NCBI RefSeq assembly: GCF_000519325.1
Contig: NZ_KI912613.1
Location: 2,005,223 to 2,053,749, forward strand
Reading direction: 5' to 3'
Length of the DNA stretch: 48,527 bases
Source of the DNA: Patulibacter minatonensis DSM 18081
GTDB taxonomy: Bacteria; Actinomycetota; Thermoleophilia; Solirubrobacterales; Solirubrobacteraceae
The translations under genes and the position numbers were made by a program. This document shows, one piece after another, positions 8,286 to 16,195 of the stretch. Numbering within the stretch: position 1 is the first letter of the stretch; each line of letters begins with the position of its first letter. The notes beneath the pieces were generated by a model that was not told where the DNA came from, made no database searches, and saw only the letters and a list, made by a program, of their open reading frames with translations.

Positions 8286-9068
8286 CTACGGGCAGGTGTA
8301 GGGGGTGGCGCGGCTGCCCGCGATCCTGGCCTCCAGGGCGTCGGGGCCGCCGATCTTCCACGTGACCGCCGTCAGGTACTGGTACTCGCAGTCGTCGGCG
8401 TCGCCGTGGTCGCCCGGCACCGGCGCGATCTTCAGGCTCGAGCGCAGGCTCCCCCGGGCGGCGGCGTCGGCCTCGTAGCTGCCCGCCACGGCCAGGCCGC
8501 CGTCGCTGAAGAGCGGGGCGGCGGCGCCCTCCTCGACCAGCTCGATCGTGTCCGGGGTCTTCGCGCCGACGACGACGGTCGACCCGTTCGCGACCCACGC
8601 GACCATCAGGCCGGAGCCGACGCGCAGCTGGTCGACGGAGCCCTCCTCGCGGGGGTCGCCCTCGGCGCGCGCCGGCACGGGCTGGACGCCCGACAGCCAC
8701 GGCTTGCCGTTCGCCAGGTCGTACGCCCAGACCCGCGTGACCGTCTTGCCCTTGCGCTTGACCTTCGCCGTCCAGCCGACCGTGTCGAAGTCCAGTCGGA
8801 CGAGGCTCGCCTTGCGGGTCGTCAGGAGCCGCGTCTTCGGCGCGATGCCCGACGTCGTCGTGCAGCCGTAGGTCTTCCCGCCGCTGCGCCAGACGCGGGC
8901 GATCGGCACGGGCGTCGGGTCGGAGCTCAGCGAGACGGCGAGCGTCTTGCCGGAGGTCGGGCAGTTCCCGGCGGCGGAGGCACCGGACGGGACGGCGGCG
9001 ACGGCCGCGACCGCGAGGGCCGGGACGGCCAGGCGGCGCAGGAGGGTGGAGGGGGCTGGACGGGTCAC
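8286..9068 (-). CDS. Secreted protein, function unknown
   Basis: About 260 residues with a clear signal peptide: positive start (VTRPAPSTLLRR), hydrophobic core (LAVPALAVAAVAAVPSG) and a predicted cut after ASA, leaving AGNCPTSGK. The mature part is beta-rich, with short alternating segments (TRVWAYDLANGKPWLSG, MVAWVANGSTVVVGAK) and four cysteines that could form two disulfides. No family recognised. I chose the GTG at 9068 because it begins the signal peptide and has GAGG five nucleotides upstream; a longer frame starts at 9104. Confidence 0.75.
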   Translation of the reverse strand: MTRPAPSTLLRRLAVPALAVAAVAAVPSGASAAGNCPTSGKTLAVSLSSDPTPVPIARVWRSGGKTYGCTTTSGIAPKTRLLTTRKASLVRLDFDTVGWTAKVKRKGKTVTRVWAYDLANGKPWLSGVQPVPARAEGDPREEGSVDQLRVGSGLMVAWVANGSTVVVGAKTPDTIELVEEGAAAPLFSDGGLAVAGSYEADAAARGSLRSSLKIAPVPGDHGDADDCEYQYLTAVTWKIGGPDALEARIAGSRATPYTCP

Positions 9069-9102
9069 GGATGCCTCGGGATCGGAGTGGGGTGGCGGGT
9101 GC

Positions 9103-9108
9103 AAGGTA
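9103..9108 (-). promoter_or_regulatory. -10 element TACCTT with short leader
   Basis: TACCTT on the minus strand lies 40 nt before the GTG at 9068. That leaves a leader of about 30 nt which contains GAGG before the start codon. Confidence 0.4.
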
Positions 9109-9152
9109 CGCGCCTCCCCGTCCCCCGGCGGTCCCGGATCCGTCCCCGACCC

Positions 9153-11186
9153 TCAGCCGCGCGTCGCCCGGCGCACGCGACGCTCGCGCACGAGCCGGCG
9201 CGCCGGGGCGGGCGTCGCGACGGTCTCCAGGAACTTCAGCGCCTGGACGTAGACGAGCGTGCCGGACTTCGTGCGGATCTCGGCGTCGGCCAGCGACGCG
9301 AGGAACTCCTCCGGGCCGTCGAAGTCGCGCATGCGGATCCGGACGGAGCCGAGGCCCTGGGCGACGTGGCTGTCGGACCCCGCGCCGGCGACCATCCGGT
9401 ACTTGGCGGCGAACCGGGCGGCCTCCTCGTTGAACGACGAGATCGCGACCCGCGGGTTGAAGATCTCGATCGCGTCGACGTCCTCGACGACCTCGAGCAG
9501 GTGCTCGTAGTCGGGGACCGAGTGCATGCGGTCGAACGGGTGCGGCACGTAGACCAGGCCGCCCTGCCGGCGGATCTCGACGATCGCCTCCTGCAGCGTC
9601 ACGCCCTTCGGGATCTTCTCGGAGATGAACAGGCCGATGACCTCGCCCTGGTCGGCGGTCATGACCTCCTCGCCGATGATGATCTTGACCCCGTACTCCG
9701 TGGCCTTCAGCGCGGCCTCGTGCGCGCCGGAGACCTCGTTGTGGTCGGTGACCGCGATCGCGCCGAGACCCTGCTTGCGGGCCGCGTCGAGCAGCACCTC
9801 GACCGGCGTGGCGCAGTCACCCGAGTGGTCGGTGTGCATGTGCAGGTCCACGTCGATCAGCGGGCGCTCGCGCAGGCGGGCCCGGACCTTCGGGTCGAAG
9901 CGCGCGGGATCGTGGCGCCGCGCGAGCAGCGCGTCGTAGCGGTCGACGACCCACGCGGTGTAGGCGTCCCAGTCGGGCTCGGTCAGGGGCTCCTGGGTCT
10001 GGGCGTCCCGGAAGCGCTGCAGCGCGGCCGGGTCCGCGACCAGGCGCTGGAGCTGCTGGACCAGCACCTCGACGTCGCCGGGCTCGAAGAGCGGTCCGCG
10101 GCGGCCGTCGTCGAGCAGCTCGTCGTGGACGTCGATCCGGCTGGCGACCGGGACCGCGCCGGCCTGGAGGGCCTCGACGACGACGTGGGGCGCCGGCCGG
10201 GTGCCCGAGGAGGCGAGGACGACGACGTCCGTGTCGGACGGGAGGCTCCGCGCGGGAGCGAAGACCACGCGCTCGCGGAGCGCCGCGGGGAGGTTCCCGG
10301 CCCCGAGCGGCACGGCGTCCCCGTCGGCGACCACGACGGTCGCGCGCCACGGCAGCGCGGCGTCGAGGCGCCGCAGGGCGCGCAGCGCGGTGCGGCGGGC
10401 GCTGCGCTCCTCGTCGAGCGGCAGGACGATGTGGACCGGGAGCCGGTCGTCGCCCGTGGTCGGGCTCGCGGGTGCGGTCGGGTCGGACGTCCCCCCGGCG
10501 GACGCGCCGGGTGCGGGCGCACCGTCGATGCTCTCGAGCCCGAGCCCCGCGGTCGGCGCCGGCGGGACGCGCGGCGCGTACCCGCGTCCGATCGGGAACG
10601 AGCGGGCGACGAGCGCCGCCGTGGCCGCGCTGGTGGCGAGGCGGTCGTCGAGCCGGCCGAGCAGCCGGCCCGAGCGCTTGCGGAGGATGTCGGAGCCGCT
10701 GCCCCTGCCGTCGGAGGCGCCCGCGCCCATGCCCGCGATGAAGCGCTCGGCGGGCAGGTGGAACGTGCCGACGTTCAGGGCGCGGCTGTGGCGGAGCGCC
10801 GCGCTGCAGACCGACGGGCCGAACGGCTCGTGCACGTGGACGAGGTCGACGGGCATGCCCGCCAGCGCGTCGTCGACGGTGCGGGCGGCGTCGACGGCCA
10901 GCGCCGGGGCGCGGTCGACGCCCGGGATCGCCGGGAACGCCTCGCCGACGGCGAGCACCACCGGGTCGCCGCCGGGCTCCGGGAGGACGGCGGCGGGGTC
11001 GGCCTTCAGGAGCCGCCGGGACTCCGCGACCCGGGCGTGGTCGCGCGACGCCGCGAGCACCACGACGCGGTGCCCGAGCGCCGCCAGCTCGTCCGCGAGG
11101 CGGAGCACGTGGGCGGTGACCGGGTGGTCCGCCTCGAGCGGGTAGGGCGTGACCTGGGCGATCGCCAACGACTCGGCTGCGGGCAC
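9153..11186 (-). CDS. Glycosyltransferase (GT4-like) fused to PHP phosphoesterase
   Basis: A 677-residue two-domain cytosolic protein. Residues 1 to about 400 look like a GT-B glycosyltransferase of family 4: HVLRLADELAALGHRVVVLA at the N-terminal sugar-acceptor side, VDLVHVHEPFG, then VVVEALQAGAVPVAS near the donor site. An Ala/Pro/Gly-rich linker splits the two Rossmann halves. From about residue 440 a PHP metallophosphoesterase domain carries the metal ligands: DLHMHTDHSGD, VTDHNEVSG, GEEV, VPHPFDRMH and AGSDSHVAQGLG. The enzyme might transfer a sugar and process a phosphate on the same molecule. The GTG at 11186 has TATGCT 12 nt upstream. It is transcribed divergently from the secreted-protein gene at 11280. 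Confidence 0.85.
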   Translation of the reverse strand: MPAAESLAIAQVTPYPLEADHPVTAHVLRLADELAALGHRVVVLAASRDHARVAESRRLLKADPAAVLPEPGGDPVVLAVGEAFPAIPGVDRAPALAVDAARTVDDALAGMPVDLVHVHEPFGPSVCSAALRHSRALNVGTFHLPAERFIAGMGAGASDGRGSGSDILRKRSGRLLGRLDDRLATSAATAALVARSFPIGRGYAPRVPPAPTAGLGLESIDGAPAPGASAGGTSDPTAPASPTTGDDRLPVHIVLPLDEERSARRTALRALRRLDAALPWRATVVVADGDAVPLGAGNLPAALRERVVFAPARSLPSDTDVVVLASSGTRPAPHVVVEALQAGAVPVASRIDVHDELLDDGRRGPLFEPGDVEVLVQQLQRLVADPAALQRFRDAQTQEPLTEPDWDAYTAWVVDRYDALLARRHDPARFDPKVRARLRERPLIDVDLHMHTDHSGDCATPVEVLLDAARKQGLGAIAVTDHNEVSGAHEAALKATEYGVKIIIGEEVMTADQGEVIGLFISEKIPKGVTLQEAIVEIRRQGGLVYVPHPFDRMHSVPDYEHLLEVVEDVDAIEIFNPRVAISSFNEEAARFAAKYRMVAGAGSDSHVAQGLGSVRIRMRDFDGPEEFLASLADAEIRTKSGTLVYVQALKFLETVATPAPARRLVRERRVRRATRG

Positions 11187-11192
11187 CGACGG

Positions 11193-11198
11193 AGCATA
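11193..11198 (-). promoter_or_regulatory. -10 element TATGCT, leaderless start
   Basis: TATGCT on the minus strand begins 12 nt before the GTG at 11186. It is one half of a divergent promoter pair with the box at 11267. Confidence 0.6.
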
Positions 11199-11266
11199 GG
11201 CCAGGGCCCCGTCCGACCTGACCCCGACGTCGGGCGGAATCGCGCCCCGGGTGGTCGGTCGGCCGC

Positions 11267-11272
11267 TACGGT
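11267..11272 (+). promoter_or_regulatory. -10 element TACGGT, leaderless start
   Basis: TACGGT begins 13 nt before the ATG at 11280. The opposing box at 11193-11198 faces away from it. Confidence 0.6.
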
Positions 11273-11279
11273 GAACACC

Positions 11280-12470
11280 ATGAACCACGACACGACGACC
11301 TCTCGTACACGGCGCGTCGCGACCGGGGCGGCCGGCCTCGGGGCGACCGCCTCCATCATCGCCCTGGGGCTCGCCGCCGCCGGGCCGTCCTCGGCCGCCG
11401 TCGGCGAGCCGGCCACCCCGCGCCTGGCCGGCTCCTGCAACTCGAGCTACTCGAACCCGAACTTCCTCACGAAGTACGGCTCGAAGCAGCAGAAGATCGC
11501 GGACGGGACGATCACGGAGCCCGAGTTCTCGCTCGACGGCCGCAAGAACAAGCGCCTGGCCTACGTGGTGGAGGAGAACGGCATCAAGAACGTCGTCGTC
11601 ACCAGCCGCGGCGGGGACGTCAACCGCAACGACGGCGGGCCCTGGCAGAAGGGGACCACCGCGGCCGTGACCCAGGGCGACGCCGACTCGTGGGCGCCGT
11701 CGCTGTCGGGCTTCACCGCCAAGGGCGACGCCGCCAAGGGCCCGACGAAGATGGCGTTCCTGTCCAAGGCCACGAACCTGCCGGGCGCCGTCGCCGGGAG
11801 CACGAGCGCCTTCACGGCGGGCGCGGGCGGCGGGGCGATCAAGCGCGTGAACGTCCCGGGCAACGCGACGGGCGTCGGCATCTCCGGCGACTCGAAGGTC
11901 GTCTACGTGACGACGGAGGACGGTCTGTACGTGGCGACCGGCAGCGGCGCGGGGAAGAAGATCGCGTCCGGTGCCGGCATGAACACGCCCACCACCACCC
12001 TCAACGGTGCCCAGGCCGCGTACGGCCAGAGCGGGTCGATCTACACGATCACCAAGAAGGGCAGGAAGAAGAAGATCACGACGGGCGAGGATCCGCAGGC
12101 CGACGGCGGGTTCCCGAACGGCGGCGGCAAGCAGGGCTATGTCCGCGCGATCTCCTTCCACCGCGGCAGCACGGCCTACAAGGTCGGCATCATCGCCGGC
12201 TCGAGCGCCAAGGGCGTCAAGTCCTTCGGCCGGGCCACGACCCCGACGACGCTCAACGGCGGCGGCAGCGCCGTGGCCTTCGGGAACGGCGCGTTCGCGT
12301 GCCTGCAGGTCCAGGTGCTCGAGTCCGGCAAGAACGGCGGGTACGGCATCCCCCAGGGCCAGTGCCCGTCGGGTGACGTCTCCGACGTCGGCGTGAGCAC
12401 CCGATACAACTACCTCGCCTTCAGCTGCAAGAGCGGCGGCCTCTACCTGTTCCACGTCGGCGGGAAGTAG
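11280..12470 (+). CDS. Secreted beta-propeller-like protein
   Basis: A 396-residue exported protein. The signal peptide has a twin-arginine-like start (TSRTRRVATGAAGLG), a hydrophobic core to about residue 37 and a likely cut after SSAA. The mature part has repeated short blades of the TolB/WD40-like kind: EPEFSLDGRKNKRLAYVVEE, DADSWAPSLSGF, ATGVGISGDSKVVYVTTEDGLYVA and YNYLAFSCKSGGLYLFHVG. This suggests a beta-propeller that binds a partner or ligand outside the membrane. No enzyme motif is visible. The ATG at 11280 is set by the -10 box 13 nt upstream. It is monocistronic and ends at a strong shared terminator. Confidence 0.8.
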   Translation: MNHDTTTSRTRRVATGAAGLGATASIIALGLAAAGPSSAAVGEPATPRLAGSCNSSYSNPNFLTKYGSKQQKIADGTITEPEFSLDGRKNKRLAYVVEENGIKNVVVTSRGGDVNRNDGGPWQKGTTAAVTQGDADSWAPSLSGFTAKGDAAKGPTKMAFLSKATNLPGAVAGSTSAFTAGAGGGAIKRVNVPGNATGVGISGDSKVVYVTTEDGLYVATGSGAGKKIASGAGMNTPTTTLNGAQAAYGQSGSIYTITKKGRKKKITTGEDPQADGGFPNGGGKQGYVRAISFHRGSTAYKVGIIAGSSAKGVKSFGRATTPTTLNGGGSAVAFGNGAFACLQVQVLESGKNGGYGIPQGQCPSGDVSDVGVSTRYNYLAFSCKSGGLYLFHVGGK

Positions 12471-12815
12471 CGGGCGAGGGCCGCACGGGCGGCGCGTCCG
12501 CGCGACGCCGGGCGGCCCGGCACCGAGGTGACCCGCGGGGGCGGGGCGGACGGCCGCCCCGCTGCCGACCTGTGGGGACCGCCGGGACCGCCTCGGGGCA
12601 GCTCGGTGGCATCGTCGGCACCGGCGTCGCGCCCGGCGCCGACGGGCACGTCTGGGTCGTCCCCGCGCCGCAGGACGGCGCGGCCGCGGGACGGCCGGGA
12701 ACGACGAAGGCCCCGGAGCACGCTCCGGGGCCTTCGTCGGTCCTGCGCCACGTCCACCGCGTGAGCGGCCGGGGTGGCGTGGTGCTCGCCGGGCTCGCGG
12801 CCGGGCGGTGCGGTC
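12471..12815. other. Convergent intergenic region with terminator
   Basis: 345 nt between two convergent genes. Apart from the 18-bp hairpin at 12702-12739 I see no gene or motif; the open frames here are short and Arg/Pro-rich. Confidence 0.6.
12702..12739. terminator. Strong bidirectional terminator hairpin
   Basis: An 18-bp perfect stem (CGACGAAGGCCCCGGAGC and its complement) with a 2-nt AC loop. It sits between the stop at 12470 and the convergent stop of ino1 at 12816. It is the longest perfect hairpin of the window. Confidence 0.85.
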
Positions 12816-14000
12816 CTAGTTGGACGTGGCCGCGGCGGCCTTCGCCGACTTCGCGACGCCGGCGTCCTTGCCCTTGTTGGCCTCGATGAACGCGTCCGTG
12901 TCCTGACGCGCGATGTCGTCGGGCCGCTGGTTGTGCGGCGACTTCATGAGGTACGAGGACGGGCCGTCGAGCTGGCCGGAGATGCCGTTGTTCAGGCCGA
13001 GCTTGATCAGGCGCGCGGCGTCGATGATCACGCCGGCGGAGTTCGGGGAGTCCCAGACCTCGAGCTTGAGCTCGCACGTCAGCGGGACCTCGCCGAAGGC
13101 CTTGCCCTCGAGGCGGATGTGCGCCCACTTGCGGTCGGTGAGCCACGGCACGTAGTCCGACGGGCCGACGTGGACCTGGTCGGCGGGCAGCTCGACGCCG
13201 GCGACCGAGGTCACGGCGTTCGTCTTGGAGATCTTCTTCGACTCGAGGCGCTCGCGCTCGAGCATGTTGAAGAAGTCCATGTTGCCGCCGACGTTCAGCT
13301 GCGACGTGTTCTCGAGCACGACGCCGCGCTCGTGGAACAGGCGGACGAGCGAGCGGTGGACGATCGTGGCGCCGACCTGCGACTTGATGTCGTCGCCGAT
13401 GATCGGCAGGCCCTTCTCCTGGAAGCGCTTGTCCCAGTAGTCCTCGCGGGCGATGAAGACGGGGATGCAGTTGACGAAGCCGCAGCCGGCCTCGAGGACC
13501 TGCTCGACGTACCACTTGGTGGCCTGCTCGGAGCCGACCGGGAGGTACGAGACGACGACGTCCGTCTTCGTCTCCTTCAGGATCTTCACGATGTCCGCGG
13601 TCTCGCCCGGGGCCTTCGTGATCTTCTGCTTGAGGTACTTGCCCAGGCCGTCGTGCGTCATGCCGCGGTGGACGGTGACGCCGGTCTTCGGGACGTCCGC
13701 GAACTTGATCGTGTCGTTCGGGAAGGCCCACATGGCCTCGGACAGGTCCTTGCCGACCTTCGTCTCGTTCACGTCGAACGCGGCGGTGAACTCGATGTCG
13801 TTGACGTGGTAGCCGCCCAGGTCGACGTGCATCAGGCCCGGGACGGGCTTGCTCGCGTCGGCGTTCTTGTAGAACTCGACGCCCTGGATGAAGGAGTTGG
13901 CGCAGTTGCCGACGCCGATGATCGCGACGCGCACCTTGTCGCGCTGGTAGCGGCCGGTGTCGTTGGACAGGGCGGTCCCGTTGGTGGTGCTGGTGGTCAC
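12816..14000 (-). CDS. ino1: Inositol-3-phosphate synthase
   Basis: A 394-residue NAD-dependent enzyme converting glucose 6-phosphate to 1D-myo-inositol 3-phosphate, the entry step to inositol lipids and, in actinobacteria, mycothiol. The N-terminal Rossmann motif is [18 protein letters not shown]. Family hallmarks follow: [75 protein letters not shown] and [20 protein letters not shown]. The length is that of the short actinobacterial/archaeal type. The start is GTG at 14000, with TAGGAC 18 nt upstream and only a weak GAG as ribosome-binding site. The long leader upstream holds repeated GACCG-n-CGGTC motifs. The PIP-synthase-like gene is next upstream on the same strand. Confidence 0.96.
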   Translation of the reverse strand: MTTSTTNGTALSNDTGRYQRDKVRVAIIGVGNCANSFIQGVEFYKNADASKPVPGLMHVDLGGYHVNDIEFTAAFDVNETKVGKDLSEAMWAFPNDTIKFADVPKTGVTVHRGMTHDGLGKYLKQKITKAPGETADIVKILKETKTDVVVSYLPVGSEQATKWYVEQVLEAGCGFVNCIPVFIAREDYWDKRFQEKGLPIIGDDIKSQVGATIVHRSLVRLFHERGVVLENTSQLNVGGNMDFFNMLERERLESKKISKTNAVTSVAGVELPADQVHVGPSDYVPWLTDRKWAHIRLEGKAFGEVPLTCELKLEVWDSPNSAGVIIDAARLIKLGLNNGISGQLDGPSSYLMKSPHNQRPDDIARQDTDAFIEANKGKDAGVAKSAKAAAATSN

Positions 14001-14482
14001 GGTGGTCTCGGTGTCCTAGGTCTCGTGGAGGGCCGGCGACTGATGGGGCTCGGCGTGGGTGCGCAGCGGCGCCCCGTGCTGGTCGGCCTACCCGCCGGCG
14101 GGAGGTCCTGAGCCATGAACCCCAGCGGTCCGGGGCGGTTACAACTCGCTCGGCGAGCCGTCCACGTCCCGTCCCGCGGGTGCATCACAACGGTGATCCA
14201 CCGGGGTCGTGGGTCGATGGTTGCAGGTCTGCGCGCGTCGTGGGGTCGCGTGTGCCGTCGGGCGGGAGCGCTTACCGACCGGCGGTCAGCGAGAGCGCGG
14301 TCGTCGCGCGGGGCGTGCGGTGGCGGGCGAACGCGCGTGATCCCGCTTGGGCACTGGCTTCTTGTCGACCGACGGTCAACGGGGCGGTGTCCTCCGCGCC
14401 GCGTTCTTGCCGACCGACGGTCAACGGGAACGTCCTACATAAAGATTTCCAGGACGGCGCGCCCGGCGCCTTCCGGCGGCCG
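14001..14482 (-). promoter_or_regulatory. Long ino1 upstream region with repeated dyads
   Basis: 482 nt without a supported gene. It contains two close copies of TTCTTGYCGACCGACGGTCA (14359-14378 and 14404-14423) and a third degenerate copy, TACCGACCGGCGGTCAGC (14273-14290). Each has arms GACCG and CGGTC around one or two bases. A short AT-rich patch lies at 14437-14450. Candidate ino1 -10 boxes on the minus strand are GTAACC (about 14138) and TAGGAC (14013-14018). I see no known riboswitch. Confidence 0.5.
14359..14423. repeat. Pair of GACCGACGGTCA direct repeats
   Basis: Two copies of a 20-nt motif, TTCTTGYCGACCGACGGTCA, start 45 nt apart at 14359 and 14404 upstream of ino1. Each contains the dyad GACCG-A-CGGTC, so a dimeric regulator could bind. 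A weaker third copy is at 14273-14290. The motif resembles part of the core of the repeat arrays (CCGACCGTCGGTGA in the first full unit of the left array). Confidence 0.65.
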
Positions 14483-14484
14483 TC
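14453..14484 (-). terminator. Hairpin with T-rich tail after the PIP-synthase-like gene
   Basis: On the minus strand arms GACGGC and GCCGTC enclose further GC-rich pairing. They are followed by TGGAAATCTTTATG, one of the few T-rich tails in the window. The hairpin overlaps the stop codon at 14483, so it may terminate this transcript before ino1. Confidence 0.5.
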
Positions 14485-15091
14485 AGGTCTTCGGGGCGTT
14501 CAGCTGCGAGCGGACGTGCCACATCCGCTGCGCGGTCGTGAACACGCCCAGCGCGGCGAGGACCCAGATCGACGGGTCCAGGAGGTTCAGGCCGTCGGCG
14601 ATCTCGTTCCCGCCGAGCACGAGCCCGATCGAGAGGATCACGACCCGGACCGCGCGGCTGCCGAAGCCGGCCTTGCCGTCCAGCCCGAGGCCCTCCGCGC
14701 GGGCGCGCGTGTAGGAGACGAGCAGCGAGGACACGGCGGCGAGCGCCGCGATGCCGGCGTTCACGTCGTCGCCGTGCTTGGCGTAGACCATCACCACGGC
14801 GGTGAGGACGATGCCCTCCTCGATGCGGTCGAGCGTCGAGTCGAGGAACGCGCCGAACGTCGTGCCCTTGCCCGACAGCCGGGAGTAGCGGCCGTCGAGC
14901 GTGTCCATGACGGAGCCCAGGATGAAGGCGATGCCGCCGAGGACGAAGTGCTCCTGCCAGACCAGGACCGCGGCGACGATGTTGCCGATCAGGCCCGCGA
15001 TCGAGATCGCGTTCGGGGTCAGCGGCAGGTCGGTCAGCCACTGCTGGAACTTCGTGCGCTCGGGGGTCGGGGTCTCGGCGGGGGTGGTCAT
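14483..15091 (-). CDS. CDP-alcohol phosphatidyltransferase, probable phosphatidylinositol-phosphate synthase
   Basis: A 202-residue integral membrane enzyme that joins a CDP-linked lipid to an alcohol head group. The CDP-OH-P motif is DTLDGRYSRLSGKGTTF followed by GAFLDSTLD (residues about 63-88): all Asp and Gly residues are present but the usual Ala before Arg is Ser. About six membrane helices follow the usual pattern and the length is normal. The neighbouring inositol-3-phosphate synthase on the same strand makes inositol 3-phosphate the likely acceptor, giving phosphatidylinositol phosphate; a phosphatidylglycerol-phosphate synthase is the alternative. The ATG at 15091 has TACGCT 17 nt upstream. 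Confidence 0.85.
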   Translation of the reverse strand: MTTPAETPTPERTKFQQWLTDLPLTPNAISIAGLIGNIVAAVLVWQEHFVLGGIAFILGSVMDTLDGRYSRLSGKGTTFGAFLDSTLDRIEEGIVLTAVVMVYAKHGDDVNAGIAALAAVSSLLVSYTRARAEGLGLDGKAGFGSRAVRVVILSIGLVLGGNEIADGLNLLDPSIWVLAALGVFTTAQRMWHVRSQLNAPKT

Positions 15092-15102
15092 GGGCCGCGC
15101 AG

Positions 15103-15108
15103 AGCGTA
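15103..15108 (-). promoter_or_regulatory. -10 element TACGCT, near-leaderless start
   Basis: TACGCT on the minus strand begins 17 nt before the ATG at 15091, leaving a leader of about five nucleotides. Confidence 0.45.
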
Positions 15109-15196
15109 CGGCTTCCGGGCGTCCTCCCGCCCGGCGAGGGTCGGCCGGGCGGGGTCGGGCTGGTCCGGCCCCCGGCGATCCGGCAGACTGGAGGGA

Positions 15197-16180
15197 GTGT
15201 CCGGCGAAGCCTCAGGGTCCCTGACCGACGCACCGCCGCCGGTCCAGGGCCCGCCGACCCCCGCGCCGCTCGCGCCACCCGCGACGGGCATCCCCGACGA
15301 GCCGCGGACGGCGACGTCCGTCGCGCGCGGCCTCGTCCGGACCGCGCGGCCGAAGCAGTGGATCAAGAACGTCCTCGTCTTCGCCGCGCCGGCCGCCGGC
15401 GCGGGCCTGGACGACGGCAGCGTCATCCTGAAGACGCTGCTGACGTTCGTGGCGTTCTGCCTCGTCTCCAGCGCGACCTACATCCTCAACGACGTCGGCG
15501 ACGTCGAGGCCGACCGCGCGCACCCGACGAAGCGGACGCGGCCGATCGCGTCCGGCGTGGTCCCGGTCCGCGCCGCGCTGATCGCGACCGTCGTCCTGCT
15601 GGTCGGCGGCCTGGCGATGGCCTACGCGATCTCCTGGCACCTCGGCGCGCTGCTGACCGCGTACAAGGCGCTGACGATCGCCTACACCTTCCGCCTGAAG
15701 CACACGGCGATCCTCGACATCGTGGTCGTCGCGACGGGCTTCGCGGTCCGCGCGATCTCCGGCGGCGTCGCCGTCGACATCACGCTGTCGAAGTGGTTCC
15801 TCGCCGTCACGTGCTTCGGCTCGCTGTTCATGGTCGCCGGCAAGCGCCACGGCGAGCTCCTGCACGTCGGCGAGGGCGGCACCACCCGCAAGGCGCTGCA
15901 GCAGTACACGCTGGAGTACCTCCGGTTCGTCGTGACGATGACCGCGTCGGTGACGATCCTGACCTACTGCCTGTGGGCGTTCGAGCACCCCAAGACGAGC
16001 GACGTCCCGTGGTGGGGCCTGTCGATCGTGCCCTTCGTGATGGGGATCATGCGCTACGCGCTCCTCGTCGACCAGGGCAAGGGCGGCGCCCCCGAGGAGC
16101 TCGTCATCCGGGACCCGGGACTGCGCTACATCGGCATCGCCTGGGTCGCGCTGTTCCTCGGGTCCGTGTACGTGCACTGA
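15197..16180 (+). CDS. UbiA-family prenyltransferase, decaprenyl-phosphate phosphoribosyltransferase-like
   Basis: A 327-residue polytopic enzyme of the Rv3806c (UbiA, DPPR synthase) type, which transfers phosphoribose from PRPP to a polyprenyl phosphate at the membrane. The first Asp-rich motif NDVGDVEADRAHPTKRTRPIASG is almost canonical, and RPKQWIKNVLVFAAP is a hallmark of this subfamily. The second cluster is in the HTAILDIVVVATGFAVRAISGG region, and the C-terminal GKRHGELL is also typical. A Pro/Ala-rich N-terminal extension of about 40 residues precedes the first helix. The GTG at 15197 has GGAGGG nearby and CAGACT 13 nt upstream. It is divergent from the PIP-synthase-like gene and convergent with the GT39-like gene with only 15 nt between stops. 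Confidence 0.88.
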   Translation: MSGEASGSLTDAPPPVQGPPTPAPLAPPATGIPDEPRTATSVARGLVRTARPKQWIKNVLVFAAPAAGAGLDDGSVILKTLLTFVAFCLVSSATYILNDVGDVEADRAHPTKRTRPIASGVVPVRAALIATVVLLVGGLAMAYAISWHLGALLTAYKALTIAYTFRLKHTAILDIVVVATGFAVRAISGGVAVDITLSKWFLAVTCFGSLFMVAGKRHGELLHVGEGGTTRKALQQYTLEYLRFVVTMTASVTILTYCLWAFEHPKTSDVPWWGLSIVPFVMGIMRYALLVDQGKGGAPEELVIRDPGLRYIGIAWVALFLGSVYVH

Positions 16181-16195
16181 GCGCCGAGGCGGCGC

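Noticed and set aside
6471-11279. Very long plus-strand open frame running on into the secreted-protein gene
   Set aside because: It is antisense to three well-supported genes and gives Arg/Gly/Asp-rich sequence without domains; only its last part, from 11280, is a real gene.
14001-14482. Riboswitch in the ino1 leader
   Set aside because: I compared it by eye with features of known actinobacterial riboswitches and saw no conserved core; short dyads alone do not support one.
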